NCBI GenBank assembly: GCA_015494385.1
Contig: WGBJ01000072.1
Location: forward strand, 1-9,800
Direction: 5' to 3'
Source of the DNA: Marinosulfonomonas sp.
GTDB taxonomy: Bacteria; Pseudomonadota; Alphaproteobacteria; Rhodobacterales; Rhodobacteraceae
DNA: 9,800 bases
Part shown: piece by piece, positions 1 to 5,796 of the stretch
Position numbering within the stretch: position 1 is the stretch's first letter
Layout: each line of letters starts with the position of its first letter
Program-made: the position numbers and the translations under genes
The notes under the pieces: model-generated
Database searches by the model: none
The model's input: only the letters and a program-made list of their open reading frames with translations
Told to the model about the DNA's origin: nothing

Positions 1-11
1 ACGGGGCTTGA

Positions 12-935
12 ATGCAAACAACGATCAAATCGACAGTCGGCTTTACCGGCGTTGGCCTTCACACTGGCGAGCCCGTGCGCATGACATTGCACCCCGCTTC
101 GGCACATTACGGTATCTGGTTCCGTCGCACCGATCTGGATGGTGATACTTTGATTCCCGCCCGTTACGATGCCGTCAGTGACACGCGGCTTTGCACAAAG
201 ATTTCGAACGGGGCAGGGGCCTCGGTTTCGACCATCGAACATATTATGGCCGCGCTGGCCGGATGTGGTGTGCAGAACGCGTTGATCGAAATTGACGGCC
301 CCGAAGTGCCGGTTCTGGACGGATCTTCGGCTGAATTTGTAGAATCACTGGTTGCAACAGGTCTGCAGCGTCTGGATGCCCCTGTTCGCGCAATCGAGGT
401 TTTGCAAACGGTCGAAGTCAGCGACGGCTTGGCCACGGCCCGCCTTGAGCCATCCGATACCCTGCACATTGATTTCCACATTGATTTTGCCGAACAGTCC
501 GAACTGATCGGTCGCCAGAACAAAACCCTGAATATGGCCAATGGTGCCTTTGTGCGTGAACTGTCCGATAGCCGCACTTTCTGTTTGCAAAAAGACGTTG
601 ATATGATGCGCGCCAATGGTCTGGCCCTTGGTGGCACCGTTGAAAATGCGGTTGTTGTGGATGGCGATACGGTGCTTTCCCCCGGTGGCCTGCGCCACAA
701 GGACGAAGCCGTGCGCCATAAAATGCTGGACGCATTGGGTGATTTGGCCTTGGCCGGTGCGCCGCTGTTGGGTCGCTACACCGGTGTTCGTGCTGGCCAC
801 GCGATGACCAACAAATTGCTGCGCAAACTGTTTGCCACACCGGGCGCCTATCGCATGGTGGAGTGTGACGAAACCATCGCCTCGCGCTTGCCCGGTGTCG
901 GTGTTCACCGCGCCGATTTGCCCGCCGTTGTGTAA
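12..935 (+). CDS. lpxC: UDP-3-O-acyl-N-acetylglucosamine deacetylase LpxC
   Basis: LpxC is the cytoplasmic zinc enzyme that removes the acetyl group from UDP-3-O-acyl-GlcNAc, the committed step of lipid A synthesis. The 307-residue length is normal for the family, and the protein opens with the usual MQTT...GVGLHTGEPV. Visible signatures are TIEHIMAAL (residues 74-82, with the catalytic Glu76 and zinc His77), DGPEVPVLDGSS (95-106), RHKMLDALGDL (235-245, zinc His236 and Asp240) and AGHAMTNKLL (261-270, with His263 as the catalytic His). The zinc set and the acid/base residues are therefore all present. The ATG at 12 fits the family start; only 11 upstream bases are visible, so the ribosome site (GGGG at 3-6) is uncertain. 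In related genomes ftsZ usually lies just upstream, but it is outside this window. bamD follows on the same strand after 126 bases. Confidence 0.97.
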   Translation: MQTTIKSTVGFTGVGLHTGEPVRMTLHPASAHYGIWFRRTDLDGDTLIPARYDAVSDTRLCTKISNGAGASVSTIEHIMAALAGCGVQNALIEIDGPEVPVLDGSSAEFVESLVATGLQRLDAPVRAIEVLQTVEVSDGLATARLEPSDTLHIDFHIDFAEQSELIGRQNKTLNMANGAFVRELSDSRTFCLQKDVDMMRANGLALGGTVENAVVVDGDTVLSPGGLRHKDEAVRHKMLDALGDLALAGAPLLGRYTGVRAGHAMTNKLLRKLFATPGAYRMVECDETIASRLPGVGVHRADLPAVV

Positions 936-975
936 TCCCCTAAACAAGCTGTGAAAAAAGCGACGTTAAGGCGTT

Positions 976-1002
976 TTGCACCGGATTTTTCTGTGCTAGA
1001 CA
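976..1002 (+). promoter_or_regulatory. Candidate bamD(-recN) promoter
   Basis: In the 126-base gap between lpxC and bamD there is TTGCAC at 976-981 and TGTGCTAGACA at 992-1002. The first resembles a -35 box, and TAGACA (997-1002) a weak -10 box, but the spacer is only 15 bases (17 if the -35 is read as TTTTGC from 974). The octamer TGTGCTAG also occurs upstream of the DUF427 gene on the minus strand. Transcription would start near 1009 and leave a leader of about 50 bases carrying a small inverted repeat (GGACC 1018-1022, GGTCC 1028-1032). This is an inference from sequence likeness only. Confidence 0.35.
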
Positions 1003-1061
1003 GAGTCGAAGTAATTGGGACCAAAGCGGTCCGTACAGGCATATGACGGGGTAGTCGGGGA

Positions 1062-1913
1062 ATGGCACGCGGTAAAACACGCTTGATTCTGATTGGAATG
1101 ATGGCTGCTTTGGCCATTACGGCTGGCTGCTCTGGTAAAGGGGGCAATCGCGCAAAAGAGCGTCCTCTTGAATCCTACAGCGCCGAAGAATTGTACAAAC
1201 GCGCCGAGTTCGAGCTGGAAACCAAGCGCAAAGCCACCGAAGCCACCAAACTGTTTGGCGAGGTCGAGCGCCTGTATCCCTATTCGGAATGGGCCAAACG
1301 CGCGTTGATCATGCAGGCATTCGCCTTTCACAAGGATAAGAAATACGAAGAAAGCCGCGCCGCCGCGCAGCGATTCATTGATTTCTACCCCGCAGACGAA
1401 GACGCCGCCTATGCACAGTATTTGCTGGCCATTTCATATTATGACCAGATCGATGATGTGGGCCGTGATCAGGGCCTGACTTTTCAGGCGTTGCAGGCGC
1501 TGCGCACGGTAATCGAACGCTACCCGGATAGTGAATACGCCCGTTCCGCGATTCTGAAATTCGATCTGGCGTTTGACCATCTGGCAGCCAAGGAAATGGA
1601 AATCGGTCGTTATTACCTGAAGCGCGGGCATTTTACTGCCGCGATCAACCGTTTCCGCGTGGTGGTCGAGCAATTCCAGACCACGTCCCACACAGCCGAA
1701 GCACTGCATCGTCTGGTCGAGGCCTATCTGTCGCTGGGTCTGGACGAAGAGGCCCAGACCGCCGCCGCGATTCTTGGCCACAACTTCAAATCGACCGAGT
1801 GGTATCAGGACAGCTATCGCTTGCTGACCGGCAAGGGGCTGGAACCCAAGGTGCGCGGTAAAAACTGGCTGGCAACGATTTACCGCCAGATGATCAAGGG
1901 CGAATGGCTCTGA
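1062..1913 (+). CDS. bamD: Outer membrane assembly lipoprotein BamD (ComL/YfiO family)
   Basis: BamD is an essential lipoprotein of the BAM complex; it holds BamA and helps fold beta-barrel proteins into the outer membrane from the periplasmic side. The 283-residue product starts with a lipoprotein signal: MARGKTRLIL, a hydrophobic stretch, then the lipobox ITAGC with the lipid-carrying Cys at residue 23. After a short linker come TPR-like helical repeats (about 38-250). The family hallmark is YYDQIDDVGRDQGLT (126-140), followed by ALRTVIERYPDSEYA (146-160). The ATG at 1062 is preferred because later Met codons (residues 13 and 14) would destroy the signal peptide; the upstream GGGG runs are only a modest ribosome site. 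The -3 lipobox residue is Thr, less common than Leu but tolerated. recN begins 21 bases after the stop, so the two are probably transcribed together. Confidence 0.95.
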   Translation: MARGKTRLILIGMMAALAITAGCSGKGGNRAKERPLESYSAEELYKRAEFELETKRKATEATKLFGEVERLYPYSEWAKRALIMQAFAFHKDKKYEESRAAAQRFIDFYPADEDAAYAQYLLAISYYDQIDDVGRDQGLTFQALQALRTVIERYPDSEYARSAILKFDLAFDHLAAKEMEIGRYYLKRGHFTAAINRFRVVVEQFQTTSHTAEALHRLVEAYLSLGLDEEAQTAAAILGHNFKSTEWYQDSYRLLTGKGLEPKVRGKNWLATIYRQMIKGEWL

Positions 1914-1934
1914 TCGGGCAAGATCGGGGAACCT

Positions 1935-3587
1935 ATGCTCAGAAGCCTTGATATTCGGGACATTCTAATCATCGACAGGCTGGAACTTGCGTTCCAGCCT
2001 GGTTTGAACGTGTTGACGGGTGAAACCGTGGCGGGGAAATCCATTTTGCTGGATTCGCTTGGCTTTGTGCTGGGCTGGCGCGGGCGGGCCGAACTGGTAC
2101 GCTCTGGTGCCGATCAGGGCGAGGTGGTGGCGGTGTTCGATCTGCCCGAAGGCCACGCGGCGCGGGCGGTGCTGGAAGAGGCCGGCCTGCCGGTTGACGA
2201 CGAGCTGATTTTACGGCGGGTCAACACCAAAGACGGGCGCAAAACCGCGTGGGTCAATGACAGGCGTTGTTCCGGCGAGGTGCTGCGCGCGCTGTCGGAT
2301 ACATTGGTGGAATTGCACGGCCAGTTTGATGATCGCGGGCTGTTGAACCCGCGCGGGCATATGGCCCTGCTGGATGATTTTGGTAATCATACCAAAGACT
2401 TGGATGCCTTGCGGCGGCAATGGCGGGCGGTTGGAAATGCCCGCAAGACGTTAGAACAGGCCGAGGCCGATCTGGCGGCTGTGCGCGCCGAGGAAGAATT
2501 CCTGCGCCATGCGGTGGCGGAACTGGACACGCTGGACCCACAGCCACAGGAAGAGGCCGCACTGGACGCCAAACGCCGCCTTATGCAAGGGGCTGAACGC
2601 ATCCGCGAGGATGTGTCCAAAGCCCTTGCCGCGATCGGCTACGAGGGGGCCGAGGGGCTGGTGAATGATGCCACCCGCTGGCTGGAAGGGGCGGCGGATC
2701 AGGCCGAGGGGCGTCTTTCCGGCCCGCTTGAGGCTTTGATACGGGCGCAGGATGCCTTGGGTGAAGCACAGGCCGGGGTCGAGGCAACGCTTGAGGCATT
2801 GGCGTTTGATCCGTCCGAGCTGGAACATACCGAAGAACGCCTGTTCGCGATCCGCGCATTGGCCCGCAAGCACGAGGTATTGCCCGACGATCTGGGCGGG
2901 TTTGCCGATACCCTGCACGAAAAGCTGACCGCGCTGGATCAGGGCGAAGGGAATGTTGCCGACCTGCGGGCAGCGCTTGCAGCCGAGGAAAAAACCTATG
3001 GCGAGATGGCCGCTAAACTGACCGCCAAACGCCAAAAAGCAGCCCGTGCGCTGGACAAGGCGATGGCCGCCGAACTGGCTCCGCTGAAAATGGAACGGGC
3101 GGTGTTTACCACGGAAATCACTGCCGCGGATGCAGGGCCGGACGGGCAGGATGCGGTGGTGTTCACCGTGGCCACCAACCCCGGCGCGCCTTCGGGGCCG
3201 TTGAACAAGATTGCTTCGGGCGGGGAGCTGTCGCGGTTCTTGCTGGCGCTGAAGGTCTGTCTGACGGCGCAAACCAGCGGCATCACGATGATATTTGATG
3301 AAATCGACCGCGGCGTGGGCGGGGCAACGGCGGATGCTGTCGGGCGGCGGCTGGCCGCGCTGGCGGATGGCGCACAGGTGCTGGTTGTCACCCATTCACC
3401 GCAGGTGGCCGCACGTGGTGCGCACCACTGGCGGGTGGAAAAACGCGTGGCAAAGGGGCAGACCACATCGGCGGTTGTGCCGCTGGATGACACTGCCCGT
3501 ATTGATGAAATCGCGCGGATGTTGTCAGGAGATACCGTAACAGATGCGGCACGCGAGGCCGCAAAATCCCTGATTGTGGAAAGGTAA
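1935..3587 (+). CDS. recN: DNA repair ATPase RecN
   Basis: RecN is an SMC-like ATPase that acts at DNA double-strand breaks. The 550-residue length is normal. The N-terminal head has the Walker A at residues 29-36 and the conserved ELHGQ (126-130) and GLLNPRGH (135-142) region. A coiled-coil-like middle rich in Ala, Glu and Arg spans about 160-375. The C-terminal head carries NPGAPSGPLNKIASGGELSR (415-434; ABC signature), Walker B TMIFDE (451-456) and the switch LVVTHSPQVAA (483-493). The Walker A reads GETVAGKS; from memory the family has GETGAGKS, so Val32 (GTG, 2028-2030) is unusual, as is Phe131 in HGQFDD where I expect His. The GxxxxGKS pattern itself remains. The ATG at 1935 has GGGGA at 1926-1930 as ribosome site. 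The gene is the third in the lpxC-bamD-recN order and is uninterrupted, so I do not call it a pseudogene. Confidence 0.95.
   Translation: MLRSLDIRDILIIDRLELAFQPGLNVLTGETVAGKSILLDSLGFVLGWRGRAELVRSGADQGEVVAVFDLPEGHAARAVLEEAGLPVDDELILRRVNTKDGRKTAWVNDRRCSGEVLRALSDTLVELHGQFDDRGLLNPRGHMALLDDFGNHTKDLDALRRQWRAVGNARKTLEQAEADLAAVRAEEEFLRHAVAELDTLDPQPQEEAALDAKRRLMQGAERIREDVSKALAAIGYEGAEGLVNDATRWLEGAADQAEGRLSGPLEALIRAQDALGEAQAGVEATLEALAFDPSELEHTEERLFAIRALARKHEVLPDDLGGFADTLHEKLTALDQGEGNVADLRAALAAEEKTYGEMAAKLTAKRQKAARALDKAMAAELAPLKMERAVFTTEITAADAGPDGQDAVVFTVATNPGAPSGPLNKIASGGELSRFLLALKVCLTAQTSGITMIFDEIDRGVGGATADAVGRRLAALADGAQVLVVTHSPQVAARGAHHWRVEKRVAKGQTTSAVVPLDDTARIDEIARMLSGDTVTDAAREAAKSLIVER
1976..2001. 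repeat. Perfect 11-base inverted repeat inside recN
   Basis: The arm CAGGCTGGAAC at 1976-1986 is exactly reverse-complemented at 1991-2001 around the loop TTGC (1987-1990). It sits about 40 bases after the recN start and covers codons 14-23. In RNA it would give a stable 11-pair hairpin with a four-base loop. Its core is GAAC-N4-GTTC, which resembles the Gram-positive LexA (DinR) box. The alphaproteobacterial LexA box is instead the direct repeat GTTC-N7-GTTC; a one-mismatch version (GTTC-N7-GTTT) begins at 1991. No T-run follows, so it is not a terminator. Its function is unknown and it may be only a coding-sequence coincidence. Confidence 0.6.
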
Positions 3588-3686
3588 AATTCGGGACAGT
3601 CACCCAATGTTTAGCACTGAATATAATGTGCCATTGCCATCAATTAACCATCCCGAATCCCGGTAACCCGGATCTATGCATTTTGA

Positions 3687-3720
3687 ACGAACCACCCCGG
3701 AAGGGGGATGGCGTATTCGT
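3687..3720 (+). other. Candidate structured RNA hairpin with a GGAA loop
   Basis: ACGAA (3687-3691) pairs with TTCGT (3716-3720), CCA (3692-3694) with TGG (3709-3711) and CCCC (3695-3698) with GGGG (3703-3706). This makes 12 base pairs closed by GGAA (3699-3702), which fits the GNRA tetraloop pattern. The only interruptions are two bulges on the 3' side (GA at 3707-3708 and CGTA at 3712-3715). Read on the plus strand it would lie in the 3' region of the recN transcript, about 100 bases past the stop. It could be a Rho-independent-like 3' end without U-run, an RNA-stability hairpin, or part of a small RNA. Only the pairing is seen; expression is unknown. Confidence 0.35.
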
Positions 3721-3746
3721 AAAAGAACTTAGGGTTTGCAGCGAGT

Positions 3747-3779
3747 AACCTGTTCACCGTGTTTCAATATATACAGGTT
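3747..3779. repeat. Spaced inverted repeat AACCTGT / ACAGGTT
   Basis: AACCTGT (3747-3753) and ACAGGTT (3773-3779) are perfect 7-base arms separated by 19 bases. The inner six bases, ACCTGT and ACAGGT, are the half-sites of the classic lux box, where they are separated by 8 bases; here the gap is 11 bases (about one helical turn) longer. The adjacent minus-strand gene encodes a LuxR-type HTH, but the site lies downstream of that gene. Assignment as a regulator site is speculative. Confidence 0.3.
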
Positions 3780-3803
3780 GCACCGGTCGGCGGAGAGTCG
3801 TCA

Positions 3804-3819
3804 TACCCCATATGGGGTA
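3804..3819. promoter_or_regulatory. Perfect 16-base palindrome TACCCCATATGGGGTA
   Basis: The sequence TACCCCATATGGGGTA equals its own reverse complement. It lies 13 bases beyond the stop of the minus-strand regulator gene. No T-run follows in either direction, and a palindrome without a loop is more typical of a protein-binding site than of a terminator. From memory, the pattern of TACCC/GGGTA arms around a short A/T centre resembles CsoR/RcnR-family operators, but no csoR-like gene or clear promoter is adjacent. Function is unknown. Confidence 0.4.
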
Positions 3820-3832
3820 AACTGCGAAAATA

Positions 3833-5590
3833 TTACAAATATTTTTCAATTAACGGAATGATCTCGGGCCATTTCAGGAAAAATACCAACTGGCCTGCAT
3901 CTTCATAGGTGTGAAAATTGATCCAGGGGTATTTCTGTTGAAACTCGCGCAGGGTTTCAGCCGGAACCTGCGGGTCTTGCAAACCATTCAGATAATGCAC
4001 CGGAACCGATCCTTGCAGGTTTTCCAGAACCGGCGCCCAATCGGTCGTTTCCTGTGCAATAACCTCCATTGCAAAGGGTTTGTGGGCGCTGTGGGTCTTT
4101 GACAGACAGACATCGGACCCGCAGACCATCGCCTCGAAAACCTCGGGGTTCTCGAAAGTTGCGACATCGGCCTTCGAGCCGCCATAAACCGCATGAACAA
4201 AGCGTCGTTTCCCCAACCGGCGCGCCAAAGAAAATCCCGCTTTGACCATGAAGGGTAACAGGTGCGGGGTATATCTGGCCCCTGCCAGAATGAACCGGTG
4301 CCATTTATCCATGCGTTCATATTGTGCGGATTTGTCCAGCGGGAATGTTCCGGAACAGGCGATAACGGCACTTATGCGCTCAGGGTGGGATTGATGCAAA
4401 TAAGCGGAATAAAAGACGTCCGAGCCAAGGGATACGAACGGGCAGCGGTCGATCTCCAGATGATCCATTAGTTGAATAAGATCATCGGTGATGGTTGGCC
4501 CAAGTTCTTTTTTCTTTGGAAAAGGCGAGGAGTTTCCGTAGCCGGGCCGTAAGGGAACAACAATTTTCAAACCCCGTTTTGTCGCTATGGCCTCGGCCGG
4601 GGCAGGCCAGCGCACCAGCCCGTAATCTTGCGGTAAAAAGAGCAATGGCCGCCCGTTTGGATCACCCAAGATCAGGTAATCCATTTTTCGTCCGTCCCGC
4701 AGGGTCAGTACATGAAAGGGGCGTGTTTCCAGATTATGGGTGCCAGTGCTTTCGCCAAAAACCTGTGCGGTGCTGTCTTCGGTGTAACTGGCGATGTCCA
4801 TCATCGACAGGGTCAGGCGGACCAGTTCGGTTTGTGAACGGGTTTCGGTTTTGCCCAGAACCGATTTCAATTGTGCCCGCACCGTATCGACAGACCGCCC
4901 GCGGGCCTCGGCGATCTCGCGTAGGCTTTGACATTCGGCAAGCCCCCGCACAACACCGGTTTCCGCCGTTGTCAGACCAAAGGCAGAATTCAGCAGGGTG
5001 TCAAACCCTTCGGGCCAGCTGACCTCGGAAGTGATGGCCACCACCAGCGGAGGCTCGTCTTCCTGCCGCAGGGTTTGCAACTGGAACACCACCAAACGGT
5101 TGCTGTCAGTCATGCGGGCACGAAATACGGCCGCTTTATCGCTGTTGCTGATCAACATGGCGGCGGCCTGATTTTCCAGCGCTGCCAGATCATCCGGTTC
5201 AATCGGTAGGTCCGACAGCTTGTCGCCCTTTTGCACGCCAAGCACCTGCACTGCGGAACTGTTCACGTCCACAAGTCGCAAATCCCGACCGATCAGGAAT
5301 GCAGCCGCCTTGTCTACATTTGACAAATGGTTTTCAGAGGCGGGGTTTTCATCCAGTTTTTCCAAAAAACGGTCGGCACGGGTGAAATGGCTGATGTATT
5401 CGGCATCCAGGTCAACCGTGACCAAAGTGCCATTCGCACCGTCGCGCAAGGGGCGGATCATCTCTTCCCAATGGTCCAGAAGCTCTTCGTAGCGGGTGGG
5501 GTCCATGGCGACTTCGTACAGGCGATCAATCACATCATCGCGCACCCCGGGCGGAGTCTCGCTGTTGATTTTGCCTGTTTTTCTGACCAT
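3833..5590 (-). CDS. Regulator with PAS-like region, central LuxR-type HTH and degenerate alpha/beta-hydrolase domain
   Basis: Read from the ATG at 5590, the product has 585 residues in three parts. About 90-190 is PAS-like (AAAFLIGRDLRLVDVNSSA followed by strands). About 203-260 is a LuxR-type helix-turn-helix: GLTTAETGVVRGLAE, LREIAEARGRSVDTVRAQLKS, then GKTETRSQTELV. About 290-585 has the alpha/beta-hydrolase fold, with GRPLLFLPQ, HPERI and a C-terminal LQDPQVP that could supply the acid. The expected GxSxG elbow is only SLGSDV (387-392), the oxyanion HG is replaced by PQ, and the C-terminal catalytic His position reads DAGQ (Gln567). The last domain may therefore bind a ligand rather than hydrolyse it. 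It is probably a cytoplasmic transcription regulator; target genes are unknown. A TTG start at 5677 would add 29 residues using rare-looking codons in an AT-rich stretch, so I prefer 5590 although its ribosome site (AGGG, 11 bases upstream) is weak. Confidence 0.85.
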   Translation of the reverse strand: MVRKTGKINSETPPGVRDDVIDRLYEVAMDPTRYEELLDHWEEMIRPLRDGANGTLVTVDLDAEYISHFTRADRFLEKLDENPASENHLSNVDKAAAFLIGRDLRLVDVNSSAVQVLGVQKGDKLSDLPIEPDDLAALENQAAAMLISNSDKAAVFRARMTDSNRLVVFQLQTLRQEDEPPLVVAITSEVSWPEGFDTLLNSAFGLTTAETGVVRGLAECQSLREIAEARGRSVDTVRAQLKSVLGKTETRSQTELVRLTLSMMDIASYTEDSTAQVFGESTGTHNLETRPFHVLTLRDGRKMDYLILGDPNGRPLLFLPQDYGLVRWPAPAEAIATKRGLKIVVPLRPGYGNSSPFPKKKELGPTITDDLIQLMDHLEIDRCPFVSLGSDVFYSAYLHQSHPERISAVIACSGTFPLDKSAQYERMDKWHRFILAGARYTPHLLPFMVKAGFSLARRLGKRRFVHAVYGGSKADVATFENPEVFEAMVCGSDVCLSKTHSAHKPFAMEVIAQETTDWAPVLENLQGSVPVHYLNGLQDPQVPAETLREFQQKYPWINFHTYEDAGQLVFFLKWPEIIPLIEKYL

Positions 5591-5700
5591 GTCGCGCGTT
5601 ACCCTAAACTCCCAAAACCAAACTTGCGCAATTTCCTTTCCGGCCCGTAATTCCGGAAAGAGTATATATGCGTGCAAACCACTCAGGGAAAAATTTCTAA

Positions 5701-5730
5701 ATTATAATTTCAGGGTATCATTCTTATCAA
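5701..5730 (-). promoter_or_regulatory. Sigma70-type promoter of the LuxR/hydrolase regulator gene
   Basis: On the minus strand, TTGATA (5730-5725) is followed after 18 bases by a perfect TATAAT (5706-5701), predicting a start near 5694. The surroundings are clearly AT-rich compared with the neighbouring genes. With the ATG at 5590 the leader would be about 104 bases; with the alternative TTG at 5677 it would be about 17 bases. The spacer is one base longer than ideal. Confidence 0.6.
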
Positions 5731-5765
5731 ATTGCGCCAACTTGTGAACCGGGAACACAGAGTTT

Positions 5766-5780
5766 TGATGTATTACATCA
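5766..5780. promoter_or_regulatory. Near-palindromic candidate operator TGATGTATTACATCA
   Basis: The arms TGATGTA (5766-5772) and TACATCA (5774-5780) are exact reverse complements around one T. The site lies 16 bases past the stop of the FAD-dehydrogenase gene and about 79 bases upstream of the predicted transcription start of the regulator gene. That position fits an activator or autoregulatory site. It is not an FNR box (TTGAT-N4-ATCAA), because the half-sites are too far apart and the second one is incomplete. A terminator role is unlikely since no T-run follows. Confidence 0.4.
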
Positions 5781-5796
5781 TGTTAAAGGAAAGCTG

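Larger units (their letters stand above)
3588..3832. other. Non-coding spacer between convergent recN and the regulator gene, rich in dyad symmetry
   Basis: No convincing ORF lies in these 245 bases. An outer inverted repeat ATTCGGGA (3589-3596) / TCCCGAAT (3651-3658) encloses a bulged hairpin: CAATG 3605-3609 pairs with CATTG 3632-3636, and GCAC 3614-3617 with GTGC 3628-3631. Further right are the hairpin at 3687-3720, the spaced repeat at 3747-3779 and the palindrome at 3804-3819, listed separately. None is followed by a long T-run, so no standard intrinsic terminator is obvious for recN or for the opposing gene. Because the flanking genes converge here, promoter or operator sites are not expected, which makes the concentration of symmetric sites odd. 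Confidence 0.5.

Noticed and set aside
1984..1994. Claim of a functional LexA site (GAAC-N4-GTTC) in recN.
   Set aside because: That form belongs to Gram-positive bacteria; the alphaproteobacterial box is a direct repeat, and the site lies within the gene. Reported only as a symmetric element.
2451..3395. Long minus-strand open frame (314 codons) opposite recN.
   Set aside because: It is the GC-rich shadow of recN: Arg/Gln/His-rich, without recognisable motifs or a ribosome site.
3676..3732. An 18-codon ORF (starting MHFERTTPEG) in the recN downstream spacer.
   Set aside because: There is no ribosome site, it is very short, and it coincides with the bulged hairpin at 3687-3720, which explains its sequence better.
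5591..5677. N-terminal extension of the regulator from a TTG at 5677.
   Set aside because: It has a weak ribosome site, rare codons and AT-rich composition, and would leave a leader of only about 17 bases after the predicted promoter. Kept only as an alternative start.
5764..5781. Possible FNR/FnrL box in TTTTGATGTATTACATCAT.
   Set aside because: FNR boxes are TTGAT-N4-ATCAA; here the half-sites are seven bases apart and the second lacks the final AA.
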